Source: a bacterium (GTDB lineage Bacteria; Bdellovibrionota_C; UBA2361; RFPC01). Taken from it: a stretch of 64,000 bases of DNA. The position numbers and the translations under genes are program-made. The notes below the pieces were generated by a model that worked only from the letters and a program-made list of their open reading frames with translations, was not told the DNA's origin and did not search any database. Shown piece after piece: positions 9,757 to 16,849 of the stretch (its first letter is position 1; each line of letters begins with the position of its first letter). The DNA is taken from contig JAUIBK010000003.1 of assembly GCA_030428205.1 (NCBI GenBank), positions 62,001 through 126,000 of the forward strand, in the 5' to 3' direction.

Positions 9757-10131
9757 ATGAAAGCGATGATTGTAGATGACTCAGGAGCTACAAGGTTTAT
9801 CCTGTCAAAAATGATGTCAGAGCTCGGCTATGACGTAGTTCAAGCAAAGGACGGACAAGACGCATTCGATAAACTGGGTGATAACAAAGACTGCACTATT
9901 GCGCTCGTTGATTGGAACATGCCCGTTATGAATGGATATGATCTTGTCTGTAAAGTGAGAGCAGAGAACGAATATAACGACATCAAAATTATGATGGTCA
10001 CTACTGAGACAGAGATGACTCAAGTGGTAAAAGCAATTGAAGCTGGCGCGAATGAGTACATCATGAAGCCTTTTACGAAAGAGATGATTCTCGACAAAAT
10101 GAAGCTTCTTGGTGTTCCCTTCGAAGAATAA
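9757..10131 (+). CDS. cheY: Chemotaxis response regulator CheY
   Basis: A 124-residue single receiver domain of the usual CheY length. D7-D8 form the acidic pocket, D52 (LVDWNMPVMNG) is phosphorylated, the switch Thr is in MMVTTET and the conserved Lys in IMKPFT. It is the most CheY-like of the receivers here and lies between the receptor and cheB, so it is the likely output of the adjacent CheA. No flagellar or pilus genes are in the window, so what it controls cannot be stated. The ATG at 9757 has AGAGGA nearby. Confidence 0.93.
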   Translation: MKAMIVDDSGATRFILSKMMSELGYDVVQAKDGQDAFDKLGDNKDCTIALVDWNMPVMNGYDLVCKVRAENEYNDIKIMMVTTETEMTQVVKAIEAGANEYIMKPFTKEMILDKMKLLGVPFEE

Positions 10132-10163
10132 TTCTTCTAATTGTTATTATTTTGAGATGTGTA

Positions 10164-11303
10164 ATGGTCGCTCCTAGCAGTCCAAAAATAAGAGTACTTG
10201 TTGTTGATGATGCTGTAGTTATACGAAAAATTGTAACGGACGCACTCAACAAAGATCCCAATATCGAAGTTGTGGGTGTTGCTGCCAATGGTAAAATTGC
10301 GCTTCAAAAAATCCCTCAATGTAACCCTGATATCATAACACTTGATGTAGAAATGCCAGAGATGAATGGCATAGAAACGGTTGGTGCCATTCGCGAGAAC
10401 TATACCAAGCTGCCTATTGTCATGTTTAGCACCCTTACTGAGCGTGGAGCATCAGCCACTCTTGATGCCTTAAGTGCGGGAGCGAATGACTACTGCACAA
10501 AGCCTGCAAATGTGGGCTCGGTAGGTGAAGCCAGAACTCGTGTAGAAGCCGAGCTGATCACAAAAATTAAATCACTTTGTGGTCACGCAAAACCCCTTCC
10601 TCCCAGACAGAGTGACCTTAAACCTGCTCCTCCCCTTCAAACCTCGATGCCCCGGCAGAGCAAAGTAGCAAAACCTTCGGTTTTTCGTAGTTCGTCATCG
10701 ATACAGGATATTCAAATTCTCTGCATAGGAGTTTCTACTGGTGGGCCAAACGCTCTCGCGGATCTTATCCCTCGACTTCCAGGAGATCTTCCAGTACCCA
10801 TCGTATGCGTACAACACATGCCACCACTCTTTACTGGAATGTTGGCACAGAGACTTAATGAGCAATCAAACATAGAAGTTGTTGAAGCCCAAGAGGGAAT
10901 GGCTCTTAAACCTGCATGTATGTATATCGCACCTGGTGACTATCACTTAACAATCAAACGCTCTGGTACCGAGTATGTTACCGTACTCGATCAAAATCCT
11001 CCCGAAAACTCATGCCGACCAGCGGCAGATCCCTTATTTCGATCTGTTGTTGAGCACTTTGGTGGACACACTCTCGCTCTCGTTCTCACTGGGATGGGCC
11101 AAGATGGTTTTCGCGGATGTGAATACGTGCGTCAGGCAGGCGGTCAAATTGTTGTCCAAGACGAAGAGACGAGTGTCGTTTGGGGAATGCCTGGTTTTGT
11201 AGCTGAAGCAGGCCTTCACGACGCCATCGTACCACTTGAACAAATTGCTCCAGAACTCGTACGAAGAATCCAACAAAAAAAATCTCTCTCTACAGGAAGA
11301 TAA
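10164..11303 (+). CDS. cheB: Receptor glutamate methylesterase/deamidase CheB
   Basis: A 379-residue protein. The N-terminal receiver (about 1-125, phospho-Asp D61 in TLDVEMPEMNG) is joined by a Pro/Ser-rich linker to the methylesterase domain (about 183-375). The catalytic triad is visible: S191 (GVSTGGPNAL), H218 (VQHMPP) and D314 (GMGQDGF). It removes methyl groups from receptor glutamates and is activated by CheA. The ATG at 10164 is preferred over a TTG four codons earlier. cheR follows 12 bp downstream. Confidence 0.95.
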   Translation: MVAPSSPKIRVLVVDDAVVIRKIVTDALNKDPNIEVVGVAANGKIALQKIPQCNPDIITLDVEMPEMNGIETVGAIRENYTKLPIVMFSTLTERGASATLDALSAGANDYCTKPANVGSVGEARTRVEAELITKIKSLCGHAKPLPPRQSDLKPAPPLQTSMPRQSKVAKPSVFRSSSSIQDIQILCIGVSTGGPNALADLIPRLPGDLPVPIVCVQHMPPLFTGMLAQRLNEQSNIEVVEAQEGMALKPACMYIAPGDYHLTIKRSGTEYVTVLDQNPPENSCRPAADPLFRSVVEHFGGHTLALVLTGMGQDGFRGCEYVRQAGGQIVVQDEETSVVWGMPGFVAEAGLHDAIVPLEQIAPELVRRIQQKKSLSTGR

Positions 11304-11315
11304 AGGAACAAGCTT

Positions 11316-12140
11316 ATGAACATTCAACCAAAAGATTTTGAATTCATCAGTGAGCTTATTCGGAAAGAGTCCGCTATCGTGCTCGAATCAGGCAAGGAGT
11401 ACCTTGTGGAGTCTCGCCTTTCGCCTATTGCCTCCGAAGAAGGATTTGATTCTCTCGAGCAACTTGTCACTGCGCTACGTGGAAACAAGAAGTTTGGGCT
11501 TAAAGGAAAAGTGGTCGAAGCGCTCACAACAAATGAGACGTCATTCTATCGAGACATTGAGCCATTTGAAATGATGAGAACCCAGCTCATTCCTGAACTC
11601 CTAGAAATGAGAAAAGCAGAAAAAGCTCTTACTGTTTGGTGCGGTGCTGCTTCAACTGGCCAAGAGCTCTATTCACTTGCCATGATGATTCGAGAGCACT
11701 TTCCTGAGCTTCTCAGCTGGAAACTCACTATTCTCGGTACCGATCTATCAAAGGAAGTACTCGATAAAGCAAAGGAAGGGAAATACTCACAGGTAGAGAT
11801 CAACAGAGGCCTTCCTGCTCAACTTCTCATTAAATATTTCGAAAAGCAGGGCACCGAATGGCAACTCAAAAAAGATGTTCGAGATATGATCGAATATCGA
11901 GAGTTGAATCTCATTAAACCCTGGATCGGGGTTCCGCAGTCAGATATTGTGCTTTTACGTAACGTCTTGATCTACTTCGATGCTGAGGTCAAAAAAGAGA
12001 TTCTGGGTAAAGTAAGGAGAGTCCTGCGCCCTGATGGGTTTCTCTTTCTCGGAGCCGCCGAGACAACTCTCAACCTCGATGAAAACTACGCTCGCCGAAC
12101 AAGTGGACGTGGTAGCTGTTATACGATAAAAAAAGACTAA
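11316..12140 (+). CDS. cheR: Chemotaxis receptor methyltransferase CheR
   Basis: A 274-residue SAM-dependent methyltransferase that adds methyl groups to receptor glutamates. The N-terminal helical domain (about 1-75) is followed by the catalytic domain with TNETSFYRD, the SAM-binding WCGAASTGQELYSLAM (Gln where many homologues have Glu), ILGTDLSKEVLDKAKEG and LLRNVLIYFD. No TPR or tether domain is attached. AAGGAACAAGCTT precedes the ATG. It balances the adjacent CheB. Confidence 0.95.
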   Translation: MNIQPKDFEFISELIRKESAIVLESGKEYLVESRLSPIASEEGFDSLEQLVTALRGNKKFGLKGKVVEALTTNETSFYRDIEPFEMMRTQLIPELLEMRKAEKALTVWCGAASTGQELYSLAMMIREHFPELLSWKLTILGTDLSKEVLDKAKEGKYSQVEINRGLPAQLLIKYFEKQGTEWQLKKDVRDMIEYRELNLIKPWIGVPQSDIVLLRNVLIYFDAEVKKEILGKVRRVLRPDGFLFLGAAETTLNLDENYARRTSGRGSCYTIKKD

Positions 12141-12198
12141 CATGATGTCTTTTGTCACCCAAACAAGAGACAATGTCCTTTGATGGTGTTTGCTCTCT

Positions 12199-12651
12199 AT
12201 GGAACACACGGTTGTAACCGAAGAAATTAAACGAATTATTCCTCAAATTTGGAGTTTCTCCCTCGGAAGCGAACTGGTTGAAAAAGAAGAGCAATCAGAA
12301 TCTTACGAAAATGGACTTCTTGGTCGAATTACGATCTCCGGTGCCTGGGAAGGAGAGGTCCTTGTAGCATCCTCCGCCTCTATGGTCGAAGACATCGCTC
12401 GCCGAATGTACCACCTCAAAGATGAAGAAGAGATGAACCAAGAGCAGCTCAAAGACGTGCTCCGCGAGGTTACCAACATGACAGCAGGTAATCTCAAAAC
12501 CGTTCTTCCAGAACCTTGCACACTGGGCATCCCAGAAGTAACTCAACTCTCTCACGAGTGTCCTTTTTCTAACATAACACTCCATAAAGTCACCGCTCTC
12601 CACTTTGGAAATTCATGTGGATGTTTTACTGTTTATGTTGGGAAATCATAA
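12199..12651 (+). CDS. CheX-like chemotaxis phosphatase domain protein
   Basis: A 150-residue protein with the CheX/CheC-type motif EVTNMTAGNLKTVLP (about residues 90-105), where the Glu and Asn insert into the CheY active site in known CheX proteins and speed dephosphorylation. The rest (ITISGAWEGEVLVASS, FGNSCGCFTVYVG) fits the family beta-sheet. It lies directly behind cheR, so CheY is the likely substrate. The ATG at 12199 is used; no strong ribosome-binding site is visible. Confidence 0.8.
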   Translation: MEHTVVTEEIKRIIPQIWSFSLGSELVEKEEQSESYENGLLGRITISGAWEGEVLVASSASMVEDIARRMYHLKDEEEMNQEQLKDVLREVTNMTAGNLKTVLPEPCTLGIPEVTQLSHECPFSNITLHKVTALHFGNSCGCFTVYVGKS

Positions 12652-12663
12652 GGTTTTGACTTG

Positions 12664-13614
12664 ATGGAAGCAGAGTTTCTCTACAATCCTGATGACACTG
12701 GCATCCATGCTCACTGCGCTACGTTGCACGAAACGCACGACGGCAGCCTTTTTGCCGTTTGGTATGCTCACCCCGACAAGGAAGACTACAAAAATGCTCA
12801 ACTCTGTATTACTAAACGCCGAACTGATGGCTCCTGGGAGAAAGCTCGACCACTTCTTGGAAAATTCAACTCTTCAGTAGGAAACCCCCTTCTCTATCAA
12901 GTTCCCGGCTCAGACCGGCTATGGCTCCTTTTTGTTTTCTTACAAGGAACGTACTGGAATGATGCTGTCTTACACTCATCATTCTCTGATGACGGTGGTT
13001 ATACCTGGAGCCCTCCAGCTATAGCGTGGCCAGATAAAGGACTTATGGTACGCCATCCTCCAGTGGTACTCGCTGACAATACACTTCTTCTTCCTGCATA
13101 CGACGAGATTAACTTTCACTCCCTCCTACTAGAGTTCCAAGGCGAGGAATGGGGTATACGAGACGCATTTCCTGATACACCACTCATTCAACCCTCACTC
13201 TTTAGAGAACAAAATGGTCAGCTGACCATGTTTTTTCGCCCAAGCGATGATCCAAGGTTAATTTGGCGCGCCCACTCAAAAGATGAAGCGAAGAGCTGGT
13301 CCCCTCTCATCCGGACATCACTCCCTTGCCCACTTAGTGGAGTAAGCGGCTTTGCCTTAGAGAATCTGTCCGCTGTGGTATATAACCACTCCGAAGAAAA
13401 GCGAACACCATTAAGTATATCTGTAACACTTGATTCCGGGATAACTTGGTCAGACCCTTGGCATCTTGACGAGGTACCCTACGAGATTTCCTATCCTCAC
13501 TTCATGTGTACTGCAGACAAAATGATTCACGGCGTCTATACTTACAACCGACGAATGATTAAACATGTAACCTTCTCCCTCGATGAACTCAGAAACAACA
13601 CTCACACACATTAA
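12664..13614 (+). CDS. Sialidase-like (BNR/Asp-box beta-propeller) protein
   Basis: A 316-residue protein with two Asp-box motifs (SFSDDGGYTWSPP near 120 and VTLDSGITWSDP near 262) and the mid-domain HPPVVLADNTLLLPAYDE, as in predicted exo-alpha-sialidases and related six-bladed propellers. There is no signal peptide, so it appears cytoplasmic, unusual for a secreted-type hydrolase fold. It starts just after the CheX-like gene and its 3' end overlaps the DUF115-like gene by 32 bp, so it belongs to the same operon. A role in handling a surface sugar is inference; the substrate is unknown. Confidence 0.75.
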   Translation: MEAEFLYNPDDTGIHAHCATLHETHDGSLFAVWYAHPDKEDYKNAQLCITKRRTDGSWEKARPLLGKFNSSVGNPLLYQVPGSDRLWLLFVFLQGTYWNDAVLHSSFSDDGGYTWSPPAIAWPDKGLMVRHPPVVLADNTLLLPAYDEINFHSLLLEFQGEEWGIRDAFPDTPLIQPSLFREQNGQLTMFFRPSDDPRLIWRAHSKDEAKSWSPLIRTSLPCPLSGVSGFALENLSAVVYNHSEEKRTPLSISVTLDSGITWSDPWHLDEVPYEISYPHFMCTADKMIHGVYTYNRRMIKHVTFSLDELRNNTHTH

Positions 13615-14203
13615 AGATTTTAAAGGTCTACACACCGGCAAAAGACTCTTTATTCTCGCCTCTGGACCATCATTGGGTGATTACGACCTCTCTCCTCTTT
13701 CACGGCGGATGGTCATGGGGCTTAACCGTTCTTTTTTAACCTATCCAGACACGCACTATCACTGCTGCATGGACCATCGGCTTTTCGATCTCTATCCTGA
13801 CCTCATGAAGCAAACGCGCTTCCTCTTTACACTTCAAGATAGACCTTGGGGAATCCCTATCAACCTTCTCGGGTCAGAAGGGTGGAGTTGGGATTTAGAA
13901 GAAGGCGTGTACTCGGGATACACCATTTCCTACTTATCACTGCAAATTGCAGTCTATATGGGTTTTTCCGAGATTATCTATCTCGGCCTCGATCTTAAAC
14001 ACCGTGAGGGACACACTCATTTTTTCGGCCAAGACTTCCACTCTCGCAACCATCCCGATACAGAGTTTCCAAAGATGAAAAAAATGCTTGAGTATGGCGC
14101 GTCTCTCCTCAAAGATAAGGAGATTGAGGTGTATAATTGCAGCTCTCTTACCGATCTCACATGTTTTAAGAAGATTACTTTTGAGTATGCGCTTTCTCTC
14201 TGA
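13583..14203 (+). CDS. DUF115/MAF-like putative glycan-modification protein
   Basis: A 206-residue protein with a nucleotide-sugar-type N-terminus GKRLFILASGPSLGDYDLSPL, then MGLNRSFL, MDHRLFDLYPD and IIYLGLDLKHREGHTHFFGQ. The pattern matches the DUF115 (MAF/MptE-like) superfamily, some of whose members act in flagellin glycosylation or resemble GT42 sialyltransferases. The ATG at 13583 lies inside the end of the sialidase-like gene (32-bp overlap), which implies coupled translation. A sugar-transfer or sugar-processing role is likely but the substrate is not known. Confidence 0.62.
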   Translation: MNSETTLTHIKDFKGLHTGKRLFILASGPSLGDYDLSPLSRRMVMGLNRSFLTYPDTHYHCCMDHRLFDLYPDLMKQTRFLFTLQDRPWGIPINLLGSEGWSWDLEEGVYSGYTISYLSLQIAVYMGFSEIIYLGLDLKHREGHTHFFGQDFHSRNHPDTEFPKMKKMLEYGASLLKDKEIEVYNCSSLTDLTCFKKITFEYALSL

Positions 14204-14209
14204 GGCTCT

Positions 14210-14773
14210 ATGACGGCCTCCCACTCAAAACCGAGCCCAATTAAAAAAGGAATACTCCAGATTCCTCCGCCAGAGGAGGAAGCCGGGGGAGAGGAGATTT
14301 CTTCATACGAAGAAATCTCAAGTGAACACGACGAAGCCGCTACGCACAATGCTGGCTTTCTCCTGACGAATGAACCTGATGAAGAACCTCCTCCTGTGCA
14401 AGAGGATATTCCACTCGATGAACCATCGCTTCTCAGTGAACCTCAAAAGCGAGAGACTCCGCTTCTCATGATCGAAGAGACCGACTTCGAACTCCAAGTA
14501 AAGGTTTCTGATATAGACATCAAGCAGGATAAAGAAGCACTGCTCGAAGAACTCGAAGCTCTCTTTCAAGCAAGCGAAGATAAAAACAAATCGTGGCTCG
14601 TCGATCTCTCTCTCCTCTCGCGACTCCCCCTGCCCCTTATCGGAGCTCTTCACTCCTACAAAGAGAGGCTCGATGCACGAGGAGAAATACTACTGCTCAT
14701 TCTTGGTGATGAGAGTCGGATTCCTGAGGCGATGCTCTCAAGATTGCAGAGGAGCTTTAGCTGTACAAGTTAG
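14210..14773 (+). CDS. Acidic protein with a STAS-like C-terminal region
   Basis: A 187-residue protein not securely recognised. The first 100 residues are rich in Glu, Pro and Ser and look disordered. The last 80 (SWLVDLSLLSRLPLPLIGALHSYKE, then RGEILLLIL) resemble the beta-strand and helix pattern of STAS domains, found in anti-sigma antagonists and in some chemoreceptor-cluster accessories. It begins 6 bp after the DUF115-like gene and closes the plus-strand cluster. A partner-binding role is inference. Confidence 0.5.
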   Translation: MTASHSKPSPIKKGILQIPPPEEEAGGEEISSYEEISSEHDEAATHNAGFLLTNEPDEEPPPVQEDIPLDEPSLLSEPQKRETPLLMIEETDFELQVKVSDIDIKQDKEALLEELEALFQASEDKNKSWLVDLSLLSRLPLPLIGALHSYKERLDARGEILLLILGDESRIPEAMLSRLQRSFSCTS

Positions 14774-14808
14774 TTTCGGGGTTGAAACGGGGGTAAGTGT
14801 TGAGCAAC

Positions 14809-14893
14809 CATTTTCTGGAACTTTTTTCTCCGTGGCAAAGCCCTTTCATGTTCAATACATCTTTTGCCACGGAGAAAAAAGTTCCAGAAAATG
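14809..14893. repeat. 31-bp perfect inverted repeat between convergent genes
   Basis: Arms 14809-14839 and 14863-14893 are exact reverse complements, separated by 23 bases. Each arm carries a run of six T or A. It lies between the convergent STAS-like gene (ends 14773) and the higA-like gene (ends 14945), so it could act as a bidirectional terminator. The stem is much longer than an ordinary terminator. Confidence 0.9.
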
Positions 14894-14944
14894 ACAACGG
14901 CATTCGAGTGTTTCTCACGGGTCCTCGACCTAAGACGGGTTGAG

Positions 14945-15265
14945 CTACTCTCCTTCTTCTTCTCCCTCAAGAGGCGCACCGAGCTGGCGGATATCTTCGT
15001 ACTCGCGAGTATCAACACGAGCGAGATCGTGGTGCATCTGAAGTTCGAGCCATTTTCGAGGAGGCGTACCTAATGCGCGCCCAAGTTTACACGCTAACGT
15101 CGGAGAGACATTAAGGCTTCCAGCGCACACACTAACGAGATCGTCCTTGTTGTAGCTAATAAAATGGGCAAAGGCGCGCTGTGAGATCCCTATCTCTTCA
15201 AGCTCCGTGAGGAGCACTTCGCCAGGATGGGGATAATCGTCAGGGTTGTATTTTCGCTCAGTCAT
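14945..15265 (-). CDS. HigA-family antidote-like helix-turn-helix protein, no toxin beside it
   Basis: A 106-residue XRE-type protein with the HigA/VapI signature HPGEVLLTELEEIGISQRAFA (residues about 13-33) and ALGTPPRKWLELQMHHDLARV near the end. In complete modules a HigB mRNA interferase gene lies directly upstream; here 15266-15415 holds no such frame, and the next gene runs the other way. The ATG at 15265 (MTERKYNPDDYP) is chosen over a TTG 12 codons earlier. It may be a solitary regulator or the remnant of a toxin-antitoxin pair. Confidence 0.8.
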   Translation of the reverse strand: MTERKYNPDDYPHPGEVLLTELEEIGISQRAFAHFISYNKDDLVSVCAGSLNVSPTLACKLGRALGTPPRKWLELQMHHDLARVDTREYEDIRQLGAPLEGEEEGE

Positions 15266-15415
15266 AAAAACCAGAATATGGTACTCGGGCAAACTCTCCA
15301 AGAGACAATATTAACGCCACAACCCCCTGATATTTCACGATATCTACTGGTTTGCTGGAGCATTTCTGGAATTTCGACAGATATGTGGTAGAGCAAGAGG
15401 AGCGAGAGAGAAGAA

Positions 15416-15871
15416 ATGCTACCGAACACATTTACACGTTCACTACCCGTAAAGGACCTCCGAAAAGGAGCGCCAGCTCTCTTTGTGACTCACTCACCAC
15501 AAGAGTCAGAGTACGTATCACAGTTTCTTGGTAAGATCTCAAATCAATCAGGCTCAATCACTATTCAACCAACTGTTGACGACGCTCCTTTTTCAAAGCC
15601 ATGGATGCTACGCACAGAAGATCGCATTCGCCGCTCAGATCTCGTTCTCTGCTTCTTTGGTGAAGATACTTGGCTGCGAAATACGACAACTTGGGAACTT
15701 ACTCTAGCTATAAAATTAAAGAAGAAAGTCATTGCCGTCAGAGCGCATCACCATATGCTTCATATCCCTCCGTTTGTTGTGCTCGATTATAGTATTCCTG
15801 TGATTGATGCTGATGTGGAGTTGGTTGGGAGCCTGCTGAAGAGAAAAGAAGAAGTTTTGGTTGAACACTAA
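15416..15871 (+). CDS. TIR-like (MTH538/ThsB-type) domain protein
   Basis: A 151-residue protein that looks like one TIR-like domain. The first strand and helix are APALFVTHSPQESEYVSQFL (about 19-38); later come RIRRSDLVLCFFGEDTW (about 70-86) and TTTWELTLAIKLKKKVIAVR (about 89-108), matching the IxxSDxxivliG...WEI.A...k.iigV pattern of this family. The Glu in TWEL aligns with the position of the TIR catalytic Glu. Relatives include ThsB of Thoeris anti-phage systems, which makes a nucleotide signal. No ThsA-like effector is adjacent, so a defence role is only possible. GAGGAG lies 16 bases before the ATG. Confidence 0.7.
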   Translation: MLPNTFTRSLPVKDLRKGAPALFVTHSPQESEYVSQFLGKISNQSGSITIQPTVDDAPFSKPWMLRTEDRIRRSDLVLCFFGEDTWLRNTTTWELTLAIKLKKKVIAVRAHHHMLHIPPFVVLDYSIPVIDADVELVGSLLKRKEEVLVEH

Positions 15872-15879
15872 CCCCAACG

Positions 15880-16027
15880 CTCTCTTGACTCTGACCTTAA
15901 TCTTGACCTTGACCTACAACGAAAACTCCTTGAGAACTCAAAGATTCGTCTGCAGTAAGATGAGAACATGCTCGTCGCTCTAAATGTGATGAGAGCAAGG
16001 TCAAGATTAAGGTCAGAGTCAAGAGAG
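15880..16027. repeat. Inverted repeat of TTGACC-like hexamers, copy 1 (84-base loop)
   Basis: Arms 15880-15911 and 15996-16027 are exact 32-bp reverse complements. Each is a degenerate tandem of hexamers (TTGACT, CTGACC, TTAATC, TTGACC). The arm sequence is closely related to the inverted repeat at 29036-29106. It begins 9 bases after the stop of the TIR-like gene. Confidence 0.9.
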
Positions 16028-16095
16028 TTCTAGGCTTACTATTAAATGCATTTATCTCCTTGCAAGTTGAGAGATACGAGAATAATCTAGTGGGT

Positions 16096-16473
16096 ATGAC
16101 GATATATATGTACATCGCCACCGTCACCTGGCTCTGTCTTATCCTCGGCTACACCCAACGTCATACCCCCGCTCGCCATGTTCCCCTTGTTGTTACAGGA
16201 ATTATTGGTGATTTTCTGCTTGTGGGCTATCTACAATTTACAAGAGATGCTGTTCAAACGGCTGCTTCTTTTACTCTTGGCCCACTAGAAATGATCCACA
16301 TCGGGTTTTCCACACTCGCTCTTGTCTTCTATATTCCAACCGCAATTCACGGTTCTAAGATCTACCGTGGCAAAGAAGAGGCAACAACTCGAGAGAAACA
16401 CAAAAAATTTGCCATGCTCGCCCTTGCATGCCGAACACTCGGGTTCATTTTCATGTTCTCTATGCTCAAGTAG
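16096..16473 (+). CDS. Small four-helix membrane protein (DUF420-like layout)
   Basis: About 125 residues from the ATG at 16096, with four predicted membrane segments (near residues 4-18, 27-45, 61-85 and 107-123). A conserved-looking His sits in MIHIGFST and another in REKHKKFAM before the last helix. The arrangement resembles DUF420-type membrane proteins, but I do not recognise the family with certainty. No operon partner: an inverted repeat precedes it and hairpin elements follow. Function unknown. A TTG at 16060 is an alternative start. Confidence 0.55.
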   Translation: MTIYMYIATVTWLCLILGYTQRHTPARHVPLVVTGIIGDFLLVGYLQFTRDAVQTAASFTLGPLEMIHIGFSTLALVFYIPTAIHGSKIYRGKEEATTREKHKKFAMLALACRTLGFIFMFSMLK

Positions 16474-16557
16474 CACTTCCCTACAAACCACCTGCTCTTA
16501 GCCGAGATCCACGGGTAAGGGCAATCTCATAGACTATGCAGATACCACGGTAAAACT

Positions 16558-16623
16558 TTATAACGCGAAGTACGCGATGTACGCGAAGGGGGAGGGGGAG
16601 CGCTTCGCGGCCTTCTCGTTATA
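16558..16623. repeat. CGCGAAG-unit hairpin, copy 1 (imperfect)
   Basis: TATAACGCGAAGTACGCGATG followed by another ACGCGAAG on the left and CTTCGCGGCCTTCTCGTTATA on the right form an imperfect inverted repeat around a G-rich loop (GGGGGAGGGGGAG). It is the most degraded of four related copies. Together with the foldback element at 16662 it fills the gap between the membrane-protein gene and the second cheA. Confidence 0.7.
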
Positions 16624-16661
16624 TGTAACGTATTGGTGCAGCAAGAAACTTCATAAAGCAT

Positions 16662-16849
16662 CCCTAGCCCGGATATTTCACCAGACTTCGTCGTGAGGGG
16701 AGTGAGGGGGCTGTTTTTTCGGGTTCTCGAGATTTGATCCGGACGACGGTGTGTTGAAACACAACAAGGTCGGATCGAAGCTTGAAGGCACGAAAAAACA
16801 GTGCTATCGCTGCCAGTAGCAGATTTCTGGTGAAATGTCCGGGCTAGGG
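16662..16849. mobile_element. 188-bp foldback (MITE-like) element
   Basis: Terminal inverted repeats of 24 bp (16662-16685 and 16826-16849, CCCTAGCCCGGATATTTCACC at the left end) differ at one position. Inside, further complementary pairs are nested: CTGTTTTTTCG with CGAAAAAACAG, GATCCG with CGGATC, and GTGTGTT with AACACAC-type sequence at the centre, so the whole unit can fold into one long hairpin. No transposase frame is inside and I see no clear target duplication. The right end overlaps the cheA gene on the minus strand and provides its TAG stop. Confidence 0.7.

Noticed and set aside
15266-15415. HigB toxin gene beside the HigA-like gene
   Set aside because: No frame of suitable length or sequence on either strand in the gap.
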